Source of the DNA: Entoloma clypeatum
Taxonomy: Eukaryota; Basidiomycota; Agaricomycetes; Agaricales; Entolomataceae
Length of the DNA stretch: 64,000 nucleotides
NCBI GenBank assembly: GCA_963565915.1
Contig: OY751486.1
Location: 3,720,001 to 3,784,000, forward strand
Reading direction: 5' to 3'
Shown: positions 22,092-32,590 of the stretch, piece after piece
Position numbering within the stretch: position 1 is the stretch's first letter
Layout of the letters: every line of letters starts with the position of its first letter
The notes under the pieces: generated by a model
Database searches by the model: none
What the model was told of the DNA's origin: nothing
The model's input: the letters and a program-made list of their open reading frames with translations, nothing else
Translations under genes and position numbers: made by a program

Positions 22092-23521
22092 ATGGCTCCT
22101 AATAACGTCAATGTCCCTGCTCCCAATGTCTCGTTCTTCACGCCTGCTCAGACCCCCCCTTCTGGCACAGCTGTTGACCCACAGCCGAATGGCAAACCCA
22201 TCCCCAAGCTCTTCCAACCGTTGAAGATCCGAGGGCTTGAATTCCAGAACAGGATCTTCGTAAGCAGTATCAACGACATTCACTGCTGATCCACCAACTC
22301 AGTGTACTCCTTCCGTTGCAGCTGTCACCTCTCTGCCAATACTCCTCGAAAGATGGGTTCTTGCAACCGTGGCATCTTGCGCACCGTATGTCCTATTTAT
22401 TTTCGTGACTGACATGAGAAACTGACCTCTACGTTTGCTTCTTCAGTCGGCGGAATACTGAAGCGTGGACCTGGGCTCACCTTTTTCGAAGCTACTTCCG
22501 TTCTTCCGGAAGGTCGGATCTCGCCCGAAGACGCAGGCATCTGGTCCGATGAGCACATCGAGCCCTTTGCCAAGATCGTCGAATTTGCCCACAGCCAAGG
22601 TCAGAAAATGGGCATCCAAATCGGCCACGCGGGGCGCAAGGCGTCCACGGCTGCACCCTGGATTCCTGGGGACATGCTGACCTCGGAGGAGGTTGGTGGA
22701 TGGCCCGAAGACGTCTGGGCACCGTCTCCTCTCCCCTTTGTCCCCATTGCGGCTCAGCCGAAGGAGCTCACCAAGGAGGGTATCGCGAAGGTCGTCAAGG
22801 CGTTCGCGGACGCAGCCGTAAGGGCTGTCAAGGCTGGTATCGATGTGATAGAGATCCACAATGCGCACGGCTACCTGCTGCACGAATTCGTGAGCCCGGT
22901 CAGCAACAAACGCACCGATGAATACGGCGGTAGCTTTGAGAATCGCATTCGGCTTACGCTGGAAGTGGTCGATGCCGTTCGAGCAGTGATCCCTGAAAGC
23001 ACGCCTCTCTTCCTGAGGTGCGTTCACCCCGCGTTTGCGGTATTGTCGTATACCATGATCCAACTAATGCTGGGTATACAATCAGGATCTCGGCGACGGA
23101 CTGGCTTGAGGCTAGTGACGATCCCTCCTGGAGATCTGAAGACACCTGCAAACTCGCACCGATTCTCTATGAACACGGTGTCGACTTCTTGGACGTTTCC
23201 ACAGGCGGCAACAGCATGCTTGGACAGATCAAGCCTGGTCCGGCATACCAAGCACCCTTTGCCGAAGATGTGAAGCGATCGCTTCCTGAAGGCCATGGGC
23301 TCCTTGTCGGATCTGTCGGATCCATCACTAACGGAAACCTCGCACAAGACGTCATAGATAGGGGAATTGACGCCGTACTCGTCGGACGACGGTTCCTACG
23401 GGACCCTAGCACTGTGTGGACATACGCGGAAGACTTGGGAGTAGAGATCTACAAAGCGAAGCAGATTGGATGGGCGTTTGCTGGAAGAACTATCAAGTTT
23501 TTGGGTGACGTCAAGCGTTGA
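22092..23521 (+). CDS. OYE-family ene-reductase, tandem copy A (class III, YqjM-like)
   Basis: Exons 22092-22259, 22322-22385, 22447-23017 and 23086-23521 give 412 residues. It is a soluble FMN/NAD(P)H-dependent flavin oxidoreductase that would reduce activated C=C bonds. Class III marks are LSPLCQYSS (Cys61 and Tyr63, matching Cys26/Tyr28 of YqjM), [23 protein letters not shown] (His215 and His218), [14 protein letters not shown], and GSVGSITNG...VGRRFLRDP at the FMN phosphate site. All key residues are present, so it should be active. It is about the usual family length, with no signal peptide. It is closely related to copy B 3.3 kb downstream, with identical exon lengths (168/64/571/436), and more distantly to the inverted copy C. 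Confidence 0.93.
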
Positions 23522-25371
23522 GGACTTGGATGAATGTTGGAAGAATCAGAATAAATTTGTATAGTTAGAAATTAGAATGGTGTGTGATTGACCAGTTTTA
23601 CTCTCATACCGCTAGAATGATGGTGAATCATGAAGCGAAACCCTCTTCAAGTTGCATCATACAAGCTGGGAGGAATGTGGGGCCGACGTCACCTTTGTGT
23701 TCGGGGTCACATTTGCGCCCGTTTTTATCGTTGCGATCTCGGTGGAGTGAAGACTTTGGACTTATGACTGACGCTCACTCGATCGACTGCTCACTATTTC
23801 TACTTGGAGAGTTTCGCACGTGATCTGATTTCCGACAGGCGGCGATGCGAGTTCGTCGCGTCCTGCAACACTGAAAAACACAATCTACCCAACCTCAGAG
23901 TGTACTCGAGGCAGCACTGTAGCTAACGCATGGGCACTTTCAGCAATCTTTTCCGGTAGAACCCTCTCAAGTGCAGAACGCTCGAATCTCCTCTCTCGCG
24001 GCGACTAGACAACAACCTGGACCCGATGATGCGAACAAAGAGACTGATGACGCGATGAGGGAGAAGAAGAGTTCACGCGTCAATCGGCCCTGGGCAATGA
24101 GAAAATGACCGGAGCGCAGTTACGGCCGAGCTTCACACGTACCAGGACGAGCTTTCGGATGCACAGAACCAGCTCTCAAGAGGCCAATACTTAGTATGTG
24201 GCTGGTCTCTGCTGGTCTCCAGAAGAAAACCCATGCACACTATGCAGGTATCACGGGCATCTCAGCAGAAACTCCGAGCTGTGGACGTGGAGGGCGGTAG
24301 ACAGATCATATCAAGGAGTAAAAAATGGGGTTATCAACACGCGCCTTGGTTCACAATCTCATCAGTCTTGGCATCTCAGCGAACCAATCACAAAAATACG
24401 CACTGCGCGCGAATCATGTCCGCGAACATCATCAAAGAAAATGAGGAGATACGCATGTTTTTCGGGATCAGTCCAACTATGAAACACATACTGGCAAGCG
24501 AAGAACCACTGAAAGGCTGGGTGGACCTGTTCGAATGTGTGCCGTCAACCCTCAATGGAATTCTTTCTGAAGAAGCCTATGAACATGAAGCTCCGAGTCG
24601 TAGATCCTGATCGGTACATCCCTGGACCGGCCGCCTCCCATGCTCTTTCAGGTAAGCGACGAGACTGCTGGGGGGACGGATGCCTGGAATGGACATTCAA
24701 GCGATGAACAAGATGTCTGCAGCCATGGAGCATGTCAGCATGATGTCTGATGCGTATGAAAGCTCATGCATCAGGGTTGGAGAAGCTGCCAGTGATTACG
24801 ACTGGCGGATCGAGACAATAATGCTGCCGGGTGCCCTCCCGGTGATTGGTAGCTTTGTAGCCAAGGGAATGGACAGCCCGATGTACTCCGAGCAGGAGCT
24901 GTGAAGTTTGGGTTATTCATTCAAGTATCCAGACACAGGTAATACTTGGTATCAGTCACACGGCGAAGCAGCGGCAGAACTTGTGTTCATCTCGACTACC
25001 CCTTACGTTCAGTTTCTCAAGGACAAGAAGGAATACAATCATGTAACAGAACTTTTACTGTTGTCTTCACGACACAACCACCATCCATAAACGCTGCGTC
25101 CTTGCACTGTATGCGGCAAGTACAAGGAGGCGAGAAAACAAACGTTCTGGACCTTGTTTCTCTTCACCACCACGTAATTGCTCACTGCGAGAGGATCGTC
25201 AGCGACCCTAGTCTTCTGATATGGTCCGAAGCGACGCATCTGACGGAGAAAACTTGACCGAAAGCTGTGGGAGCGGCCGCGGCCCAACCCTTCCACACCT
25301 TGGTCTATTATGGGTAAGTTTCTTGGAGGGGGCATTGAAGACAGGGTTCCGCTTCTCGGTAGAATTCGGCA
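23522..25371. other. Spacer between OYE copies, possibly holding a decayed gene
   Basis: Two stretches look weakly coding on the plus strand: about 24110-24190 (AELHTYQDELSDAQNQL, coiled-coil-like) continuing into a frame at 24233-24610, and 24680-24904 (75 residues with MSAAMEHVSMMSDAYESS). They sit in different frames with stops between them, and I recognise no family. They may be exons of an unknown gene or remains of one. Nothing else was found in this stretch. Confidence 0.35.
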
Positions 25372-25425
25372 TTTAAAGGACGCGAGATGGCCGACGACTT
25401 CACGACACCTCAATTCTCGATCCCC

Positions 25426-26854
25426 ATGGCTCCTAATAACGTCAATGTCCCTGCTCCCAACGTCTCGTTCTTCACGCCTGCTCAGACCCCCCCTTCTGGC
25501 ACAGCCGTTGATCCACAGCCGAATGGCAAACCCATCCCCAAGCTCTTCCAACCGTTGAAGATCCGAGGGCTCGAATTCCAGAACAGGATCTTCGTAAGTA
25601 TTATCAACTACACATACTGCTGATTTACCAATTCAGTGTGTTCCTTCCGCTGCAGCTGTCGCCTCTCTGCCAATCCTCGTCAAAAGATGGGTTCTTGCAA
25701 CCGTGGCATCTTGCACACCGTATGTCCTATTTATTTTCGTACTGACATGAGAAACTGACCTCTACGTTTGCTTCTTCAGTCGGCGGAATACTGAAGCGTG
25801 GACCTGGACTCACCTTTTTCGAAGCTACTTCCGTTCTTCCGGAAGGTCGGATCTCGCCCGAAGACGCAGGCATCTGGTCCGATGAGCACATCGAGCCCTT
25901 TGCCAAGATCGTCGAGTTCGCGCACAGCCAAGGTCAGAAAATGGGCATCCAAATCTGTCACGCGGGGCGCAAGGCGTCTACGGCTGCACCCTGGATACCT
26001 GGGGACATGTTGGCCTCGGAGGAGGTTGGTGGATGGCCCGAAGACGTCTGGGCACCGTCTCCTGTCCCTTTTGCCCCCGTCACGGCTCAACCGAAGGAGC
26101 TCACCAAGGAGGGCATCGCGAAGGTCGTCAAGGCGTTCGCGGACGCAGCCGTAAGGGCTGTCAAGGCTGGTATCGATGTGATAGAGATCCAAAATGCGCA
26201 CGGGTACCTGCTGCACGGATTCGTGAGCCCGGTCAGCAACAAACGCACCGATGAATACGGCGGTAGCTTTGAGAATCGCATTCGGCTTACGCTGGAAGTG
26301 GTCGATGCCGTTCGAGCGGTGATCCCTGAAAGCATGCCTCTCTTCCTGAGGTGCGTCCACCTCACAACCGCGGTACCGTCGCATACCATTGAGCCAACTA
26401 ATGCTGCTATATAATCAGGATATCGGCGACGGACTGGCTTGAGGCTAGTGACGGTCCCTCCTGGAGATCTGAGGACACCTGCAAACTCGCACCGATTCTC
26501 TATGAACATGGTGTCGACTTCTTAGACGTTTCTACAGGCGGCAACAGCCTCCTTGGACAGATCAAGCTTGGTCCGGCATACCAAGCACCCTTTGCCGAAG
26601 ATGTGAAACGATCGCTTCCTGAAGGCCATGGGCTCCTTGTCGGATCTGTCGGATCCATCACTGACGGAAACCTCGCACAAGACGTCATAGATAGGGGAAT
26701 TGACGCCGTTTTCGTCGGACGACGGTTCCTACGGGACCCTAGCACTGTGTGGACATACGCGGAAGACTTGGGAGTAGAGATCTACAAAGCGAAGCAGATT
26801 GGATGGGCGTTTGCTGGGAGAACTATCAAGTTTTTGGGTGACGTCAACCGCTGA
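25426..26854 (+). CDS. OYE-family ene-reductase, tandem copy B with altered active site
   Basis: Exons 25426-25593, 25656-25719, 25780-26350 and 26419-26854 give 412 residues, with the same exon lengths as copy A and clearly a recent duplicate. The frame is intact, but key positions differ. The active-site Tyr63 is Ser (codon 25674-25676), the first catalytic His215 is Gln (26190-26192; IEIQNAHG instead of IEIHNAHG), Gly before HAGRK is Cys (25956-25958), and HEF is HGF. In OYEs the His pair binds the substrate carbonyl, so normal ene-reductase activity should be reduced or changed; FMN binding looks kept. The start at 25426 matches copy A. An in-frame ATG at 25387 is possible but lies 15 bases after the TATA-like TTTAAA. 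Confidence 0.9.
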
Positions 26855-27393
26855 GGACTTCCGGGGAACATCAGGATAAAATCTGTACCCTAAGTGAACT
26901 AGTTAGAAGTCATACTAGTGCGATTGACCGGTGTCATCATACTGCTCCTCGGTTGTCAGCGCTCAGCCTCCATTCTCCCCGAAGTACATACTAGCAACAG
27001 GTATCCGCGACGGACTCGGACTGACTCGACTTAGTGCAAGCGAAAAACCGAACCCTCCTGGAGATCTGAAGGCATATTCCACAGGCAGCACCCCTCAGCA
27101 GTTTCGAACCTGGATGCCCCAACCCCCCTCTGCTCCGCTGAGGACGTTGGGTGATGCATGATAAATGATCGATACAAGTTACATAACGGTCCTAGAATCC
27201 CTTGCATCAGTTCTCTCCCATGTTAGACCTTGTGCTATTTTTCCACTATTTGATGCAAACGATGCCCAACAATTGCAGACCGTGGCCTTCGCGAAGAGAA
27301 AGATCGTATGTTGTAACGATTCACTCATATTTTAAGAATGGATCACGGACACAAATAAAAACTTTCAAGGAATTCTTGGCGTGACCCTCACAA
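26855..27393. other. Convergent spacer with an OYE relic
   Basis: It lies between the 3' ends of copy B (plus) and copy C (minus). Apart from the relic at about 26997-27110, nothing coding was found. Confidence 0.45.
26997..27110 (+). pseudogene. Relic of OYE exon 4
   Basis: The stretch starts like an intron-exon border (CAACAG/GTATCCGCGACGGACT) and shares blocks with the start of exon 4 of copies A and B: ATCxGCGACGGACT, then a 17-base match CCCTCCTGGAGATCTGA, then TTCCACAGGCRGCA. In between it is diverged and out of frame. It is best explained as a decayed fragment of a third tandem copy. Confidence 0.6.
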
Positions 27394-28839
27394 TCAAACC
27401 TCACATTTGTGTCCCTCTCTACCAGAATGGTCCTCCTTTCCATCCGAGCATCTCTTCCCCCTTCCCCTGAATCCCCAACCAATCTGATGAGCGAGCTGAA
27501 TCTGAACGCCCAGATCGTCGGCGAAACTCCACACAGCCCCAGGGTTCCTCTGGAACTGCCTACCGACCAGGATCACATCCGCCTGTCCTTTATCCAGGAC
27601 CTCTTGCGCGACATGGCCATTGGTGATGGCACCAACACTGCCCACAAGAAGCTTACATGAGCTGAGCGACTTCTTGACGTCGTGTGCGAAGGGTGCTTGA
27701 TATGCTGGTCCTCCTTTGATTTTTTGAGCCGGGTGGACACCTCCAGTCGAGACATCGAGGAAATCCACTCCATGGTTATAGAGGATGGGAGCGAGTTTCA
27801 CGGTATCTTCGGAACGCCAAGATGGTTCTTCGGGCAAGGATTTCTCGAGCCAATCAGTGGCGGAGATCCTGCCAATTACATTCACTAATACTGGTAGCAT
27901 CAAGCAAAGGTGTACTTGCCTGAGGAAGAGTGGCATGTCCGGAGGGATGGCCGCCCTAACGGCATCAACGACCTCCAGAGTCAGCCGAATTCGATTCTCA
28001 AAACTCCCTCCATACTCGTCAGTACGCTTGTTGCTCGCAGGGCTGATAAAGGTATTCAGCAGATAACCATGCGCATTGTGGATCTCAATGACGTCAATCC
28101 CCGCCTTGACGGCCCTCTTGGCTGCATCCACGAACGCCTTGATGATCTGCCTAATCCCCTCCTTCGTCAACTCCTTGGGCGTAGGAAAAGACTCTTCATA
28201 AGGCAACGGTGACGGGCCCCACACGTTATCGGGCCACCCATCGACGATCTCGTCCGCAGTCGTCCCTCCCGCGATCCAAGGTGCGACGGTGGATGCCTTG
28301 CGTCCACCGTGCGAGAGCTGTATGCCAATCTTCTGATTCTGGGAATGAGCAAACTCGATAATTTCGGCAAGTGGTTTGATCTGATTGTCACTCCAGAGTC
28401 CACTGTCTTCTGGGGTGATGCGACCCTCAGGGAGGACCGCTGTCGCTTCAATTATAGAGAGACCAGGACCACGGGTATAAATTCCTCCAACTGCATGGAT
28501 TATCGTGAATGTGCGCCTTTGTCATTTATAGCAACATACGATGAGCTCTATGCCAAGGAGTCAACGTTCCGTCTTCCGCAGAATACTGACACATGGGGGA
28601 GAGCTTATGAGCAGACAGCAGGTCAGTTTGAGGCAACTTTGAGCAGAGATTAGAATCGGTACGAAGATTCTGTTATGGAACTCGAGGCCACGAATTTTGA
28701 TGGGCTGGAAGAGTTTAGGAATCGGCTTGCCATCCGGCTGTGGGATCAGCGCTTTTCCGGCTGGAGGAAATTGGGCAGGGGTGAAGTACGAGACATTTTT
28801 GGCAGGAACGTTGGGATGAACGTTGAGGTCGTGAGGCAT
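27394..28839 (-). CDS. OYE-family ene-reductase, inverted copy C
   Basis: Exons 27394-27868, 27920-28490, 28540-28603 and 28663-28839 give 428 residues. The internal exons (64 and 571 bases) match copies A and B exactly in length, confirming shared intron positions. Active-site motifs are intact: [12 protein letters not shown] (Cys/Tyr kept), [22 protein letters not shown] and [11 protein letters not shown]. The last intron (27869-27919) begins with GC rather than GT: exon-AG then GCAAGT, the classic GC-AG donor. The C-terminus has a longer Lys/Arg-rich tail than the others. The enzyme role is as for copy A, with unknown physiological substrate. It faces copy B tail-to-tail. Confidence 0.92.
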
Positions 28840-29304
28840 AACGACAGGTCTAGGAGAGGGTCCAGGACGGACTGGGCGTTTTTGTATGGGTCTAGCGCCA
28901 CATTTTGCGTCATATTTCAGAGTGACGTCGATAACTGCTCATCACGGTTGTCAAGGTACATTTTATTTATACAGACCCTTGTGCCACCTGTTCAGCATAA
29001 GAACCCAGTGCAGAGAGAAGGAAACTTTTGGAGAGCGCAGCAGCAGTGGTAGACCCAAGGTATGGTAGGCTAGTTCCCGACTGGGAAGGTACAAATCGAT
29101 CTCGCGTCTGGGCTGCCTTGAGTTGTATCCCAACAGAAACTATCGGCTATCTCGTGAAAGGAAAGAGAGTCTATTGAAACTGATAGATACGCCGCAAGGT
29201 CAATGAATGAAACTTCCTCGTCTTTCGCTGGCTTGCTTAATTGACGTCATAAATTTTGCGTCGCTGAGTCTGATCCCTTGTGACCCGAAGACATTATCGC
29301 CTGT
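28840..29304. other. Intergenic
   Basis: It lies between the OYE copy C start (minus strand) and the F-box gene 3' end. No gene is seen. It should contain the copy C promoter. Confidence 0.45.
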
Positions 29305-30918
29305 TCAATCCCAATTGAAGCTCTTCGTATTGGCACGGAACCATTCCCTGTCTTCAATCGAGGGCAGCACGGGGAAGGCCCGAACCAGATTGCCTGGCAT
29401 GATGATCACGTTCTGGATGATGTTTCGGACCCGGAGATGCAATGACCTCGGTCGGCGGAGCTGCACCGCATATACGAACTTCTTCAGCATGGCAACAGAG
29501 AACCAACACTCCTCAATCTCTAGGACCTGGAGACGGCCGATCGCGCCTGCCCGACACTGCTTCCGCTTCTCTGCAAGCAGCTCGTACACCCTTGCGAGCG
29601 CGTAATCGTTGAAAGCGGGGGAGGTCTTTATCGTTAGGTGCGCGCCGGTCCAATGGTGGAGCAAGAAGCGCGGGAAGGAAGGTGTGAATGAATGTTCGAT
29701 ATCGTCTTCGCTGTCGTCACTGCTACATTCGTCCTTGTGGCCGTCGGGCTCGACAACCTCTGTTAGGCACACCTTCTCCGCATATATATGCGAATCGAAC
29801 GAGTCGAGGTAGCAGCGACTTATGCTCATAACGGACGTGTTCATCTGTACAGACGCCCAAAAGTCATGGAGAAATTCGCCCTGGTCTGGACCTTGCCCGA
29901 TGTCATACAAACTGAGGTGGGTGAGCTTCTCGAAATTCACGACATAAGTTGGTCTGGACCCCGTCTCTGTTGAGAAATGGACGTAGTTCAGTCCCAAGGT
30001 TCGAGCTCTCCTCAAAGTCCACAAAGCACGGTCCAACGCATAGTTGGCCATCTCCGCTTCATCCTCCGCAAGGCCGGAAATATAGACATCGATTCCATCT
30101 CGTCCGTAAGTCAGCCAGTCGGGAGAGCGCCGGGACGCTCTTAGAAAATTGGGTCCATCGATCTCGAGCCGGTTGAGCCGCGGAAAGTGCAAGAGTTCTC
30201 TGCTCTCGGATTCGGGGAAACCGTAACGGCTGTGCTTCTGGTTGGAAAACCGCAAGGCGAGGAGTTCGACATTGCGCAAGCTACCTATGTCGCTGCATAG
30301 GGACGGAAGCGAGGATCGGTAGCCGACGGCGATCACGAGCTCGAGGCAGCGGTTGAGGTGAGGCTGTATGTGCCCCACGAGCGCCTTCGTCTGCTGCTTT
30401 TCCAGCGCATTGCCGGTTTCGTGGGGCAAAGGAGGTCCGTGACCTTGCATAATCAGCTTGATGGGTGTGTTTCTGGTGACGGCAAGCAATCGACAAAAGG
30501 CCCAAACTTCCGGAGAGTTGAGGGGGCCCGCGACAACCCAAAGGGTGTTCCATGTTTTTGGAACTGCGAGCATAATGTTGCGCCAGGCGCAGCAGACGAA
30601 CATGAGAGCATCCAGACAGGCTACGTGCCGGTAGTTGTGTTGGTAGTTCTGTTGAAATCCATAGACGATGTTGCCCCCCTGCACCATGGAGAAAATCATC
30701 GTAAGGAGCTCGATAGGGAGGTCATGGATAGTGGCATATCTCTGTTTCTTGAAGGCATAGCCCCCTGTATGGCCGCCGGACCGTCCACGTTTGCACAGGT
30801 TTTGTTGTGCATAGGCACTACTATGGCCAGCATGTGGATGCCTATGTACAGAGTTATAAGAGCGGCTAGGATACTGGAATACCAATGATATGAGATCAGC
30901 TTTCGACCTGGCTATCAA
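29305..30918 (-). CDS. F-box domain protein
   Basis: A single uninterrupted frame of 537 codons. Near residues 60-110 it has an F-box: IHDLPIELLTMIFSMVQGG...ALMFVCCAWRNIML, followed by TWNTLWV. After it come irregular leucine-rich segments (LRNVELLALRF, FPRLNRLEIDG, LTHLSLYDIGQG) typical of the large basidiomycete F-box/LRR-like family. Such proteins act as substrate adaptors of SCF ubiquitin ligases through Skp1. It has no intron, unlike most neighbours. The N-terminal stretch of about 50 residues is basic and unremarkable; an internal Met could be the true start. The target is unknown. Confidence 0.8.
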   Translation of the reverse strand: MIARSKADLISLVFQYPSRSYNSVHRHPHAGHSSAYAQQNLCKRGRSGGHTGGYAFKKQRYATIHDLPIELLTMIFSMVQGGNIVYGFQQNYQHNYRHVACLDALMFVCCAWRNIMLAVPKTWNTLWVVAGPLNSPEVWAFCRLLAVTRNTPIKLIMQGHGPPLPHETGNALEKQQTKALVGHIQPHLNRCLELVIAVGYRSSLPSLCSDIGSLRNVELLALRFSNQKHSRYGFPESESRELLHFPRLNRLEIDGPNFLRASRRSPDWLTYGRDGIDVYISGLAEDEAEMANYALDRALWTLRRARTLGLNYVHFSTETGSRPTYVVNFEKLTHLSLYDIGQGPDQGEFLHDFWASVQMNTSVMSISRCYLDSFDSHIYAEKVCLTEVVEPDGHKDECSSDDSEDDIEHSFTPSFPRFLLHHWTGAHLTIKTSPAFNDYALARVYELLAEKRKQCRAGAIGRLQVLEIEECWFSVAMLKKFVYAVQLRRPRSLHLRVRNIIQNVIIMPGNLVRAFPVLPSIEDREWFRANTKSFNWD

Positions 30919-31398
30919 ACGGACTTACCATCAGGTAGATGCGTAAAAACAGAGAGCAGTCGACAGAAACTGAGAGTCCGGGACTGGTGTGAACGGTGCC
31001 TTGGAGAGGGTTTATAGCCCAGCATAGTACAATAGTTGGTGTTGTTCTAGCATGCTCTCCGTCCCCAGAACAACACCGTGGCAGCGTCCGTGAGGGTCGG
31101 TGTCAATGGCTAGCGCACCCCTTCTGTTGTAAACATGTTGAAGTTGATGAGTTCGAATACAAGAGCCTCTTAGTCGTCCCCTATCAACGTGTTGTTGAAG
31201 CGAGGAAGCCATTCAAGTAATTACATAGCCTTGCTCAGGGAGCTGCCAATGGTTCGGTCCACCCTTGAAAGCTTGAACAGGGAAGCGTAAGCTACAGACG
31301 AGATGGAGAAGGATGGAGAACAAGGTTGAGAGAACGAAATCACTGACCCCGAAAATTGAATACAATGTCACTAGGTATCTTATAAAGCAGCAACCATA
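30919..31398. other. Intergenic ahead of MITE
   Basis: Upstream region of the F-box gene. No gene is seen. Confidence 0.4.
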
Positions 31399-31975
31399 CT
31401 ATCGTTAACCCAGTGATGCATCACTTTTATAGATGGGCCTCTAGTTTCACATAGACACATCCAAATTTCTTAAATCTTGCACCATTTGAAAGCTTGTCAT
31501 CTCTGCTTTAAGATGGCACCAACAATCTTGGGAAAATATTCAGTACAAGATGTGCTAAAGACAGAATCCTGAAGGGTTCGAACTTATGGAGTGATGCATC
31601 ACTGTTACACTCGTGTCACAAACATGTCCCCGACCTCTTTTATGGCTGCACCTTGTATCTATACCTCTAAGAATGTATGTTTCACTTGGCTTCCACTTGG
31701 AGAGAGTTATACATGAAGGATCTGCATTTTTTCAATATTTCTGAGCATGAAAGATATGAAATACGCTTTCTCCAAGCCATTTTCGAGCTACAGGACAAGC
31801 TCTCAACATGTAAAACAGAGATTAATTGGTCTAACCTATTCTACAATACACAGCAATACTTGATCTTGACATCCTGAGGCCTCGATGTGGGTTGTGGTGC
31901 TCAAGGGGGTGAATCAGTGGTGATGCATCACTACATGGGTGATTTTTAAGTGATGCATCACTGGGTTAACGATAG
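31399..31975. mobile_element. 577-base MITE with 28-base perfect terminal inverted repeats
   Basis: The left end (31399-31426) and right end (31948-31975) are perfect reverse complements beginning CTATCGTTAACCCAGTGATG. Both are flanked by TA (31397-31398 and 31976-31977), the target duplication of Tc1/mariner/pogo elements. There is no transposase frame (longest about 66 codons), so the element is non-autonomous. The 12-base palindrome GTGATGCATCAC occurs four times: 31413-31424, 31591-31602, 31920-31931 and 31950-31961, twice within the terminal repeats and twice inside, suggesting binding sites for the transposase in trans. Confidence 0.9.
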
Positions 31976-31977
31976 TA

Positions 31978-32590
31978 TAACTCATTTATTAGTATACACA
32001 AGACACAGGCGATGAACACGGCAAAGAACAACCCATTTACTCAAGTATCTTACAATATCAAGGAAAGAAGATGTACAGCGAGCGAACCAGAAACCAGAGC
32101 TGAGGACACGATACAGAACAGAACAGCAGAGCAGGCAACAAAAGAAAGAGATTTCCGAAAGTCATTTGACACTTACAACGGGGTCTATACGGAGTGCCGA
32201 GCAGATCTGCATAGGCCCCGTTATAGGTCAAAAAGCCAGCGGATACCCAAAGGAAAGGGCTAGGAAAGGGAGGGACGTTTGAACATATAAGATCTTTGTG
32301 ACAAAAGAGAAATTTGCGGCTGACGATTGGATATTGATTCCCAGAGAGACCAGGCCAAAAGTATTCCCAAAAGGTTTTTGACCAGGCATACAATTGGAAC
32401 AGAAGAAATGAAACGTATGGCGAAAGTAACAGCAGGGAGACCACGATGTGAGATAATGGAATGAAGGGAAACCTGTCAGGATCGGACGTTAGTGAGGTTG
32501 TTATCAGTGGTTGTACAAATTACACTCACAAAAAAGAACCATATGCGCCTACCAAGACCCAAGAGAACTCGGCTCAAAAACGGAAGCCAG
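31978..32590. other. Intergenic between MITE and Zn2Cys6 gene
   Basis: No gene is supported. Frames at 32012-32444 on both strands lack motifs. Confidence 0.4.

Noticed and set aside
22051..22224. Upstream ATG frame in OYE copy A as a regulatory uORF
   Set aside because: It starts only 10 bases after the TATA box, so it probably lies upstream of the transcription start.
22443..23063. 206-codon minus-strand frame, with a counterpart of 202 codons at 25776-26384
   Set aside because: Both are antisense to exon 3 of the OYE copies; conservation follows the sense protein.
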